Assembly (NCBI GenBank): GCA_017303995.1
Contig: JAFLBE010000010.1
Coordinates: forward strand, 1-64,000
Length of the DNA: 64,000 nt
Direction: 5' to 3'
From: Bacteroidota bacterium
GTDB lineage: Bacteria > Bacteroidota > JABWAT01
The notes below the pieces were generated by a model. The model worked only from the letters and a program-made list of their open reading frames with translations, had not been told where the DNA came from and searched no databases. Every line of letters starts with the position of its first letter. Within the stretch, counting starts at the first letter, position 1. Shown here one piece after another: positions 6,958 through 15,347 of this stretch. The translations under genes were made by a program, and so were the position numbers.

Positions 6958-7550
6958 GTCAATCTGCCAAGCTGGTTTACCTTTTTGATGGTGTTCCTTT
7001 GGGTTTTTCGGTTGAACTTGCGCATAAGCTTGGAGAAGCTGGCCACAAAATATTAGTGGCTGTTAAAACCCAAGATGGTAAAATTGAGAGCGAATTTGTT
7101 CGTCAGATCAGGAAAACAGGATGTGACGGGTTTGCAATCAGCCCGTCTGAACGTTCTGAAAAGGGCATTCTCGATATGCTTGATGCCGGTTTTGGACGTT
7201 ATGGCAGAATTTCACATGTTCTATTGTTTCGGCAAATAAAAGCCGAAAATGAAGAGCAGCTCATAGGTGATTTTACAGAAAAAACAATCCCGGCAGTTTC
7301 GAATCTTGTTAAAACCTACAAATCCTATCCCGATGGCAGATTTAATGAAATCCCTTTTGATTTAATTCTCCATGTTCCCGCTCAGTTTACATCTTCCGAA
7401 CTTTTTAAAAAATCAGTGGGAAAATCTACTGGATTGTCAAATCTGTTTGTTTCTGAAAGCGTTTCCAAGAAAAACCCATTTCTTTCTTCAGATCAGGACA
7501 CCGATGTAGTTGAAATTTCACGTTTATTCAACCTGATAACTGTGCTTTAA
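6954..7550 (+). CDS. Degenerate short-chain dehydrogenase-like protein
   Basis: A 198-residue protein. The pattern of a Rossmann first strand and helix (KLVYLFDGVPLGFSVELAHKLGEAGHKILVAVK), then an Asp-rich turn and LDAGFGRYGRISHVLL resembles short-chain dehydrogenases, but TGxxxGxG is replaced by DGVPLGFS and no YxxxK catalytic pair is evident in the short second half. It is probably a non-catalytic relative. It overlaps the YtxH gene by 4 bp, which suggests a joint role at the membrane. Confidence that it is a real gene is high; confidence in the family is low. Confidence 0.6.
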   Translation: MSQSAKLVYLFDGVPLGFSVELAHKLGEAGHKILVAVKTQDGKIESEFVRQIRKTGCDGFAISPSERSEKGILDMLDAGFGRYGRISHVLLFRQIKAENEEQLIGDFTEKTIPAVSNLVKTYKSYPDGRFNEIPFDLILHVPAQFTSSELFKKSVGKSTGLSNLFVSESVSKKNPFLSSDQDTDVVEISRLFNLITVL

Positions 7551-7589
7551 ATTAAATCCAGGAATCGTAAACTTATTAATTTCAATAGT

Positions 7590-8225
7590 ATGAAAGGAAT
7601 TAAGACTTCCAAAATTCAGACTATGTTTAAGTTTTGTTTTCTCGTGTTTTTGTTCCCACTATTTTCAATAAACACCCTACTCGCTGGTTTGCCGGACATT
7701 TCTATTGAAAATGATCCGCCATTTGGGCCAATCAGAAAGGGCAGTACGACCTCTGCCCGTGATTCTGTTTTATCTGAACGCCTGCTTTATATTCTCACCC
7801 TTCAGGGAACCTCTGGTAAAAATGGAAAAGCTGAGCAATATCAGATGCAAGACTTTTCCTTCAAAATTGACCTTCCTGATTTTCTCAAAACCCAACATCT
7901 GGCAACCCGCCAATACCAATATAAATTCAACCCGGTTCTTGGAAATATGAACCTGAAATTTTTTATATTTTCAGGACTTGTTTCGTCACTAACAGTTGGA
8001 ATGGATTCCCGTTTATACCGTACTAACCGTGTTTTCTCTAACACTTTACTCACCCGTTTATTACAATCTCAAACAAAAGACCTGAATGAGATTTACTTTC
8101 GGTATCAATTTCGCAAATTTGCCTTGATTTCGAGTTGGGAATTTTCTTCATTACAAAATAAAATTGACGAAAAATCACGCTTGGATGGCGATAAAATTAA
8201 ACTGGTTATAAGTTATTTGTTTTAA
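7590..8225 (+). CDS. Exported protein, possible small outer-membrane barrel
   Basis: A 211-residue protein with a signal peptide (FKFCFLVFLFPLFSINTLLAG). No family is recognised. The second half has alternating amphipathic strands (FKIDLPDF, NLKFFIFSGLVSSLTVGMDSRLYR, IYFRYQFRKFALISSWEFSSLQ) and ends in IKLVISYLF, with the terminal Phe typical of outer-membrane beta-barrels. ATG 7623, eleven codons later, would give a more compact signal peptide and is an alternative start. It lies just before ddl with an 11-bp gap. Confidence 0.55.
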   Translation: MKGIKTSKIQTMFKFCFLVFLFPLFSINTLLAGLPDISIENDPPFGPIRKGSTTSARDSVLSERLLYILTLQGTSGKNGKAEQYQMQDFSFKIDLPDFLKTQHLATRQYQYKFNPVLGNMNLKFFIFSGLVSSLTVGMDSRLYRTNRVFSNTLLTRLLQSQTKDLNEIYFRYQFRKFALISSWEFSSLQNKIDEKSRLDGDKIKLVISYLF

Positions 8226-8236
8226 GGAGTTTACCA

Positions 8237-9310
8237 TTGAAAAAACTGGGTCTTGTATTTGGTGGCAGATCAGCTGAACATGCCGTTTCTATTACTTCAG
8301 CGAATTCTTTGCTTAAGGGCTTTAATTCTACAAAGTATGAAATTGTTCCGTTGAAAATTTCTCTGGATGGGGTTTGGATGAACCCGGAAAGTTCATTACA
8401 GGAAATACTTCCTGAAAACCGGACTAAACTTTCGGTTCCATCGGTAAGTCAAAAGGAGTTATTTCATTTTCTGCAAAATGAAATTGACGTTTTTTTTCCG
8501 TTGCTACATGGTACTTATGGTGAGGATGGAACCATCCAGGGGATGTTTGATATGATGTCAAAGCCGTATGTTGGGTGCGGTGTTCTGGGAAGTTCTATGG
8601 CAATGGACAAGGATATCACCAAAATTATTCTGAAAAATGGTGGCATTCCGGTTGTTCCCGGTTTGGTTTTTTATGATTTCGAATGGGAAACTGACAAGCA
8701 CTCTGCAGTAAAAAAAGTTGCGGCAGAATTTGGTTTTCCGGTTTTTGTGAAGCCTGCCAATGCGGGTTCAAGTATAGGTATTTCAAAAGTAAAAAATATT
8801 GAAGCTTTGTTGCCAGCAATTGATGAAGCTTTCCGGTTTGACGGTAAGGTTTTAGTTGAAAAGGGTCTTTCAGTGAGAGAAATCGAAATTTCAGCACTTG
8901 GAAACATCATAGCCCGGGTATCTCTGCCCGGAGAAGTATTTCCCGGGGCAGAATTTTATGATTATGATGATAAATATCATTCTGGCAAAAGTAAATTTAA
9001 AATTCCGGCAGATATTTCTGAGGAATTGATTAGAATTATACAAAGTTATGCTATTAAAGCATTTAAGTTGTTAAATTTGGAAGGGATGGCCAGAATTGAT
9101 TTCTTTATCGATAAGACCAGTAACGAGGTTTATCTAAATGAAATTAATACCATCCCGGGCTTTACGCCAATCAGTATGTATCCGAAAATGTGGGAAGCCA
9201 GCGGTTTATCCTACACAGAACTTCTGGAAACCCTGATCAGTCTTGCCCTCAGCAGATTTCAAAAACGCAATCAAATCAGCAGTCATTTCACAATTAAAAT
9301 CAGCGGGTGA
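8237..9310 (+). CDS. ddl: D-alanine--D-alanine ligase
   Basis: ATP-grasp ligase that makes the D-Ala-D-Ala dipeptide for peptidoglycan precursors in the cytoplasm. The 357-residue protein has the N-terminal LGLVFGGRSAEHAVS motif, the serine-loop PLLHGTYGEDGTIQG, the ATP-grasp FPVFVKPANAGSSIGISKV and the Mg-binding end EVYLNEINTIPGFT. The start is a TTG at 8237 with a textbook Shine-Dalgarno AAGGAG at 8224-8229; no ATG lies nearby in frame and the conserved sequence begins immediately. It is closely followed by an EF-G paralogue (3-bp gap). Confidence 0.93.
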   Translation: MKKLGLVFGGRSAEHAVSITSANSLLKGFNSTKYEIVPLKISLDGVWMNPESSLQEILPENRTKLSVPSVSQKELFHFLQNEIDVFFPLLHGTYGEDGTIQGMFDMMSKPYVGCGVLGSSMAMDKDITKIILKNGGIPVVPGLVFYDFEWETDKHSAVKKVAAEFGFPVFVKPANAGSSIGISKVKNIEALLPAIDEAFRFDGKVLVEKGLSVREIEISALGNIIARVSLPGEVFPGAEFYDYDDKYHSGKSKFKIPADISEELIRIIQSYAIKAFKLLNLEGMARIDFFIDKTSNEVYLNEINTIPGFTPISMYPKMWEASGLSYTELLETLISLALSRFQKRNQISSHFTIKISG

Positions 9311-9313
9311 TTT

Positions 9314-11401
9314 ATGAGTGTGCTTCATCCTTCCAAAATCCGGAATATTGCCTTTGCGGGCCATAGTGATTCCGGTAAAACGACCCTGACCGAATCCATT
9401 GCCTATTCATTAGGTTTGATTCAAAAAATGGGAAGTGTTAATTCAGGGAATACGTTAACCGACTATCATGATGATGAAATTGAAAAGAAAGTTTCAATTA
9501 ATCTTGGCCTAATCAACGGAAACTGGAAGGATGTAAAACTTAATATCCTCGATACACCTGGTTATCTTGATTTTGTAGGAGACGTTAAATCTGCGATGCG
9601 TGTTGCAGACACTGTGGTTATTACAGTAAATGCAGTCTCCGGAATTGAAGTTGGAACAGAAAATGTGTGGGATTATGCTATGCAGAAGTATAAGCCAACG
9701 ATGTTTCTGATTACCAAACTCGACCGGGACAATGCTGATTTTAACCGGGTTTTAGGTAAACTCAAAGAATATTACGGGCATTATGTTGTTCCGGTTCAAT
9801 TTCCGGTTGAAGAAGGACTCAGCCACAAAACAATCATCGATTGCATTATGATGAAGGCTCTTACCTTTGAGCCAGGCAAAAGAAATAATATGACGGTGAC
9901 CGATATACCTGAGCGGTACATCGCCCAAGCTGAAGCACTTCATAACGAACTTGTTGAAACCGTTGCAGAAACTGACGAAGTTTTGATGAACAAGTTTTTT
10001 GAAAATGGAAATCTGAACGAAGAAGAACTAAAAGAAGGTATCATGCACGGCATGGTTTCCAGAACCTTTTTCCCAGTGTTTTGCTGTTCTCCTGAAGCAT
10101 CGATCGGAACTGAGCGTATGCTGGATGTTTTTGCCAATTTATGTCCGTCACCCATTGAGCGTGGACCAGAACATGGTTGGATCAATAACAGTGAAGAGGA
10201 TATTCTTATTCAGCCCGATACCAATGGGAAGCCTATTGCCTTTGTTTTTAAGACATCCTCAGAGCCACATTTGGGTGAAATGTCTATTTTTAGGGTATAC
10301 TCGGGATCTATTACCCCCGGCATGGATCTGATCAATGCAGAAACTCATCAGGAAGAAAGAATAAATCAGCTTTTCACACTAATTGGCAACAAACGAACAG
10401 ATTTCGCTGGTGTTGGAGTTGGTGATATTGCTGCAGTTGTAAAACTTAAGAACACACATACAAACAACACTCTTTCAGCAACAGGGTCGGCATTTCATGT
10501 GCGCCCGGTAGAATTTCCGGTTCCGGTTATCAGAACGGCAATTAAACCGCATTCAAAGAATGATGAAACCAAAATTTCGGCAGGTTTAGCCCACCTACAT
10601 GAAGAAGATCCGAGTTTTCAGGTTACTTATGATCCTGAGCTTGCTCAAACTATAATTTCCGGACAGGGAGAATTGCATCTGGATGTCATTCTGAAGCGGA
10701 TGAAAGAAAAATACGGTGTTGAGATTGATCAGGAAGATCCAAAAATCCCATATAAGGAAACAATCAAAGGAAAGTCACGTGTTCAGGGGAAATTTAAAAA
10801 ACAATCTGGTGGAAAAGGACAATATGGTGATGTTTGGTTAAGGCTTGAGCCATTGCCAAGAGGTGCCGGATTTGAATTTGTTGATGAAGTTGTTGGCGGT
10901 GCTGTTCCAGGAAAATATATTCCTTCTGTTGAAAAGGGTGTTTTTGACAGAATGACACGAGGCGTTCTTGCCGGATTTAAAGGTGTTGATATTAAAGTGA
11001 CCATAGATGATGGATCCTATCACCCGGTTGATTCGAGTGATATGGCATTTAAAATGGCTGGTTCGATGGCCTATAAGAAAGCTTTTCTTGAATCAAAACC
11101 AATTCTTCTTGAACCTATTTACAAAGTAACTGTTAAAGCCCCTGAAGAATATATGGGTGATGTGATGGGTGACATTTCATCACGTCGTGGAAAAATACAG
11201 GGTATGGATGCAGATGGACACTTTCAAATCATCAACGCATCAATTCCACTTGCAGAAATGTCAAAATATCAAAGTGCGCTCAGAAGTATGACTCAGGGCA
11301 GGGGAACTCACTTCCGTGAATTTGACCATTATGAGGAAGTTCCTTTCGAAGTTGCACAAAAAGTTATTGCTGCCTACAAAGAGGCAGAAGAAGAAGAGTA
11401 A
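9314..11401 (+). CDS. Elongation factor G paralogue
   Basis: A 695-residue translational GTPase with all EF-G domains: G domain with P-loop GHSDSGKTT (16-24), G3 DTPGYLDF, G4 TKLD, then domains II-V, including the domain IV segment GGKGQYGDVWLRLEP and the domain V GRGTHFREFDHYEEVP. The switch I region has DEIEKKVSI where canonical EF-G has RGITI, as in the divergent FusA2-type paralogues. It may therefore act in ribosome recycling, stress translation or a non-translocation step instead of being the main translocase. It lies 3 bp after ddl and is probably cotranscribed with it. Confidence 0.85.
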   Translation: MSVLHPSKIRNIAFAGHSDSGKTTLTESIAYSLGLIQKMGSVNSGNTLTDYHDDEIEKKVSINLGLINGNWKDVKLNILDTPGYLDFVGDVKSAMRVADTVVITVNAVSGIEVGTENVWDYAMQKYKPTMFLITKLDRDNADFNRVLGKLKEYYGHYVVPVQFPVEEGLSHKTIIDCIMMKALTFEPGKRNNMTVTDIPERYIAQAEALHNELVETVAETDEVLMNKFFENGNLNEEELKEGIMHGMVSRTFFPVFCCSPEASIGTERMLDVFANLCPSPIERGPEHGWINNSEEDILIQPDTNGKPIAFVFKTSSEPHLGEMSIFRVYSGSITPGMDLINAETHQEERINQLFTLIGNKRTDFAGVGVGDIAAVVKLKNTHTNNTLSATGSAFHVRPVEFPVPVIRTAIKPHSKNDETKISAGLAHLHEEDPSFQVTYDPELAQTIISGQGELHLDVILKRMKEKYGVEIDQEDPKIPYKETIKGKSRVQGKFKKQSGGKGQYGDVWLRLEPLPRGAGFEFVDEVVGGAVPGKYIPSVEKGVFDRMTRGVLAGFKGVDIKVTIDDGSYHPVDSSDMAFKMAGSMAYKKAFLESKPILLEPIYKVTVKAPEEYMGDVMGDISSRRGKIQGMDADGHFQIINASIPLAEMSKYQSALRSMTQGRGTHFREFDHYEEVPFEVAQKVIAAYKEAEEEE

Positions 11402-11490
11402 CCGTTCATTGGTGCACTGCCTGACCGTGAAATTGAGAATAGAGTCTAAAACAGTTATCTTGCCTTTTTGTATAAAACCAATGGGATAAT

Positions 11491-11979
11491 GTGAAAAGAC
11501 TCTGGTCTCCCTGGCGATCTGCTTATATAGATACCTTTTCAGAAGATGCATCCGGCAAGGCCGGATGCATTTTTTGTGACTACCCTTTATTGGATCAGGA
11601 CGAAGGCAAACTTATCATTTTCCGTGGAGTACATGCTTTTGTTATTATGAACTTGTTTCCGTACAATTCTGGTCACCTCATGGTTGTACCTTACCTGCAT
11701 ACCAGAGATCTGGATGAATTGACTCCTGAATGTTCTGTCGAAATCATTCAATTACTTGCCAGGTCAAAAAATGCGCTAACTAAGGCACTTTCGGCTCAGG
11801 GATTTAACCTTGGTGTCAATCTTGGGAAAGCCGCCGGTGCGGGAATTGATGACCATATCCATTTTCACATTGTCCCGAGATGGAATGGTGATACTAATTT
11901 CATGCCGGTTTTTGCTGATATTAAAGTAGTACCGGAAGAAATCAGGAAAACGTATCAAAAGCTTAAACAAATTTTTTAA
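11491..11979 (+). CDS. HIT family hydrolase/AP4A phosphorylase-like
   Basis: A 162-residue histidine-triad protein that hydrolyses or phosphorolyses nucleotidyl compounds such as diadenosine polyphosphates. The triad HIHFHIVPRW spans residues 122-131. The N-terminal MKRLWSPWRSAYI and CIFC (zinc-binding pair Cys26, Cys29) are typical of this subgroup. The start is a GTG at 11491; the conserved N-terminus follows directly. A terminator-like hairpin lies inside the gene at codons 19-29. It is followed after 4 bp by the SLBB gene, so they probably share a transcript. Confidence 0.88.
   Translation: MKRLWSPWRSAYIDTFSEDASGKAGCIFCDYPLLDQDEGKLIIFRGVHAFVIMNLFPYNSGHLMVVPYLHTRDLDELTPECSVEIIQLLARSKNALTKALSAQGFNLGVNLGKAAGAGIDDHIHFHIVPRWNGDTNFMPVFADIKVVPEEIRKTYQKLKQIF
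11546..11576 (+). terminator. Terminator-like hairpin inside the HIT gene
   Basis: Perfect 10-bp inverted repeat at 11546-11555 and 11561-11570 (core CCGG), 5-nt loop, directly followed by a run of T (11570-11575). It has every feature of an intrinsic terminator but lies about 60 bases inside the HIT open frame, so it may be a premature terminator or attenuator that is suppressed when ribosomes cover it. Confidence 0.45.
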
Positions 11980-11983
11980 AAAT

Positions 11984-14227
11984 ATGACCTCAACTCTATT
12001 AAAATTCTTTTTATTTATTGTATTCCCTGTTGTTTCATTTTCGCAAACCCCAGATATCGAAACACTTAAGAAACAGGCAAAGATTGCCGGGTATTCTGAA
12101 TCTCAGATAGAAGCAGCTATCCAGCAGGTTCAAAGCCAAAATAATACAGGAAGTAACACTACCGCACTGCCTGGCTCACCCATCATGGAAGTGCCGGGAA
12201 ATACGCAGGATCCGGTTTTTATAAACGAACCTAGTAAAGATGTTACTTCACAAAAATTCGGGTATTCCCTATTACGTTCGGGGAGCAAGTCATTTGACCC
12301 AAATGAATATGGTCCTGTACCTGATGATTATGTGATTGGCAGTGGTGATGAGTTGCAACTTTCGGTCTGGGGACAGTCAGAGTTTTATCTCAAGGCAGAG
12401 GTTGACCGTCGTGGAATGATTCAAATTCCATCGGTGGGATTGGTTGCCGTAAGCGGATTTACTCTTAAACAGGCTGAAGGTGTTTTAAAAGAACGGGTTT
12501 CACGCAGTTATGCTGGAATAAAAACAGGTGAAAGCAAATTTGCCCTTACCCTAAGTAAAATAAGATCAATTCGGGTTTACGTTGGCGGGATGGTAAACAA
12601 GCCAGGTGCTTATAAACTGACTGCAGTTTCCTCTGTTATAACAGCTCTCTATGCTGCTGGCGGGTTAAATGAAAATGCTGATTTCAGGCATGTTTCGGTT
12701 ATTAAACCAGATGGTACCATTGATTCAGTGGATTTATACTCGAATTTATTGGGTGTATTGTCCTCTAAACCAGATAAAATTGATCACAACTATATGATCA
12801 TGGTTAAAGGCGAAACTTTTTCGGTTCAAATTACTGGTGCAGTTAACCAACCCGGAACCTATGACCTTAAATCCGGTGAAAATTTCAAAACCCTTTTAGG
12901 TTTTGCTGGCGGTCCTGTTTCATCAGCATGGCTGGGAACCGTGGAAGTACAAAGAATTGTGCCAGGTTCCGGAATTCAGTCATTGAGTTTTGACGGAACA
13001 ACAGGGGATGATTTTGCATTGTTCCCGGGTGATAGAATCCGGATTCAAAATTCAGTCACAACTTCTTTTGGATTGATAACTGTTGAAGGAGCGGTAAAAC
13101 AACCTGGGGTTTTTCAGTATTCAACAGGAATGAGAATTAAAGATATTGTTGAAAAGGCTGGCGGGCTTTTTGACTGGGCATATCTTGAAAGAGGTCAATT
13201 GCTTATTACAGAGCCAGATTCAAGTTTAAGCATTAAAGCCTTCCACCTTGGCAAAGCTATGAAAGGTGATCCGGCTGAAAACCTGACCATTCCTGACAGA
13301 AGTACAATTCTTATTAAATCAATTTGGGAAATTGATAGCCGATATAATATTAATATTATTGGATATGTAAACTTTGCAAGATCAGCTACCTATCGAAAAG
13401 GTATGACAGTAGGGGATGCAATTTTTCTCGCCAACGGATTTTCAAAAGATGCGTACACTGCAATTGTTGAAGTGGCACGGGTTGACCCTTACGACAGTAC
13501 AAACAATGACAGAACCATCGCTTTTATAAAAACCATTAAAAATAAAGGCATTTTATCCAAAGATAATCATGAACTTGATTTTCCTCTGGAACCTATGGAT
13601 CAAATATTTGTCCGTAAAAATCCCTATTTTGAAGAGCAACGCACAGTTACACTGCGTGGTGAAGTGAAATTTCCGGGTAGTTATTCCCTGACAAGCAAGG
13701 ATGAAAAATTATCTTCTGTTATTGCCCGTGCTGGTGGGTTAAAATCTACGGCCTACCTTGACGGTTCAACAATTTTCAGGAATAAAGACAATGTGGGAAT
13801 GATTGCCCTTGATTTTAAAGAGGCCATGGATGATCCCGAAAGCAGTGAAAATTTAATTCTTATGCCTGCGGATGAAATAATTATTCCTGAGCGGGATTAT
13901 ACTGTGAAAGTTAAGGGACAGGTTGCAGTTGAAACCAGTATTTTATACAAGGAAGGTGCTTCAGTCAATTTTTATATTGAGGAGGCCGGCGGCCTTAATG
14001 AGATGGCTGACAATGACAAGATTTATGTGATTCTGCCAAATGGCCGGGTTTTTAGACCGGGATATTTTTGGTCGTTTCATCAAGAAATACTTTCAGGATC
14101 AGTCATCATTGTACCAACCCGGGAAAAGGAAGAGCCTGTAGACTGGAGAGGGTGGGTTACGATTACAACATCAACCATTACTTCCCTTGTGACTTTAATT
14201 ATTCTCCTTCAGAGGACCAACCAGTAA
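11984..14227 (+). CDS. SLBB-domain polysaccharide export protein (Wza-like)
   Basis: A 747-residue exported protein. Signal peptide (LLKFFLFIVFPVVSFSQ), a short helical segment, then a polysaccharide export domain beginning at DDYVIGSGDELQLSVWGQSEFYL, followed by about six SLBB repeats, several with the GxVxxPGxY form (VGGMVNKPGAYKL, ITGAVNQPGTYDL, VEGAVKQPGVFQY, LRGEVKFPGSYSL). A C-terminal helix (WVTITTSTITSLVTLIILL) would cross the outer membrane, as in Wza. Such proteins form the export channel for capsule or exopolysaccharide. No Wzc-type kinase, Wzx or glycosyltransferase is adjacent, so the rest of the pathway must be elsewhere. Confidence 0.87.
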   Translation: MTSTLLKFFLFIVFPVVSFSQTPDIETLKKQAKIAGYSESQIEAAIQQVQSQNNTGSNTTALPGSPIMEVPGNTQDPVFINEPSKDVTSQKFGYSLLRSGSKSFDPNEYGPVPDDYVIGSGDELQLSVWGQSEFYLKAEVDRRGMIQIPSVGLVAVSGFTLKQAEGVLKERVSRSYAGIKTGESKFALTLSKIRSIRVYVGGMVNKPGAYKLTAVSSVITALYAAGGLNENADFRHVSVIKPDGTIDSVDLYSNLLGVLSSKPDKIDHNYMIMVKGETFSVQITGAVNQPGTYDLKSGENFKTLLGFAGGPVSSAWLGTVEVQRIVPGSGIQSLSFDGTTGDDFALFPGDRIRIQNSVTTSFGLITVEGAVKQPGVFQYSTGMRIKDIVEKAGGLFDWAYLERGQLLITEPDSSLSIKAFHLGKAMKGDPAENLTIPDRSTILIKSIWEIDSRYNINIIGYVNFARSATYRKGMTVGDAIFLANGFSKDAYTAIVEVARVDPYDSTNNDRTIAFIKTIKNKGILSKDNHELDFPLEPMDQIFVRKNPYFEEQRTVTLRGEVKFPGSYSLTSKDEKLSSVIARAGGLKSTAYLDGSTIFRNKDNVGMIALDFKEAMDDPESSENLILMPADEIIIPERDYTVKVKGQVAVETSILYKEGASVNFYIEEAGGLNEMADNDKIYVILPNGRVFRPGYFWSFHQEILSGSVIIVPTREKEEPVDWRGWVTITTSTITSLVTLIILLQRTNQ

Positions 14228-14238
14228 CTATAAAGTTA

Positions 14239-14267
14239 ACTCTTGGGCAACTCTGTAAGCCCAGAGT
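14239..14267 (+). terminator. Hairpin after the SLBB gene
   Basis: Arms at 14239-14248 and 14259-14267 pair over 9 bp with one bulged T, 10-nt loop, 12 bp after the SLBB stop. There is no following T run, so it is a weak candidate terminator or an RNA-stabilising hairpin. Confidence 0.35.
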
Positions 14268-14336
14268 CGAAATTCATTCAGGATAGTTCTCTTTGGTATC
14301 CCGAAAGAGCTAGTATAATCGGAAGGGTATTTTTCT

Positions 14337-15347
14337 GTGCATTCTGGCACACCAATAACTGAACGGGTTCTTGAACGAACCTGTTTATGTAAAGAATGCA
14401 ATCAGCATTCAGACTCAATGAAGGTTGCTTCTGATACAGAAAGCGGTTTCCTTCCGGCGTTATTGTCACAATTGTTTGGTTTTCCCTCTTTAAGATCACA
14501 ACAAATTCCCGTCCCTTCAATAGTTGTTTCGGGAAATTCTTTGCTATTTAATCCGCTACTGCCCTTCGAACGCGCTCTTTCAATAAAGTCGCCAATAAAT
14601 GAGATTTTATTGACTGCAAAAAATGCGTTAGCTGATCTTTTTGCTTACAATCAACTCCATTTTTCTGAGACATCAAGTGTATTGCATTCCAGATTATTTG
14701 AAAGAGGCGGACAATTAAATGATCGGTTTTCACTGGTTATTTGTCCTGCCGGGTATCACTTTTCGGGAGATTTTAAATTGACTGATCCTGAAAGGATCAG
14801 AATTGATGAATCATCTATACTTTATAACTTTAAAGCTAATAGCGGGTGGCGGTTTTATCAATTTCACGAGGAAATAAAAGTAGTCGAAACCTGTGAGGTT
14901 TGTAAAACTTCCTCTGATTATCAGGTTGATCAGCATGGATGGATGCCACTCTCGTTCAATCGTGTCTTCTATATAACTTCCGATGATCGAATACCTTTCC
15001 CCGTTTTGAGGTATACTGGAGCACAATTCCAGTTTTTCGGCAGGCTAATGTCGGGTAATTTGGACTATCTGGAATTTGCATCAGGATCTGGCCATTCTGA
15101 CCAAACAGGTGGTGAATGTTGTCTTTTTAACATTCATTTAACCGAAGAAGAAATCAGAATGGAATGGTTGGTTGAAATTCTTCGCAATCATGCATCCTGG
15201 AAGAAATTAAAAACAATACGGTTAATGGCCCTGAATTCAGCCGATAAGGAAATTAATTTTTCTGCTTCTGAGGAGAGAATTGCAGGGTTTCTTGCCAGTT
15301 TACTGGAAACTCAGGACAAAAATTATCATAAATTGTTTTTTAGATAA
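14337..15347 (+). CDS. Hypothetical protein
   Basis: A 336-residue protein I do not recognise. It has no signal peptide or membrane segment and two Cys-rich spots (CLCKEC near residue 16 and CEVC near residue 187) that could hold a metal. It is a soluble alpha/beta-looking protein rich in aromatic residues. The start is a GTG at 14337 preceded by GGAAGGG. Its TAA stop is directly abutted by the stop of the converging HTH gene, with no base between them, so neither gene has room for a terminator of its own before the other's coding region. Confidence 0.6.
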   Translation: MHSGTPITERVLERTCLCKECNQHSDSMKVASDTESGFLPALLSQLFGFPSLRSQQIPVPSIVVSGNSLLFNPLLPFERALSIKSPINEILLTAKNALADLFAYNQLHFSETSSVLHSRLFERGGQLNDRFSLVICPAGYHFSGDFKLTDPERIRIDESSILYNFKANSGWRFYQFHEEIKVVETCEVCKTSSDYQVDQHGWMPLSFNRVFYITSDDRIPFPVLRYTGAQFQFFGRLMSGNLDYLEFASGSGHSDQTGGECCLFNIHLTEEEIRMEWLVEILRNHASWKKLKTIRLMALNSADKEINFSASEERIAGFLASLLETQDKNYHKLFFR

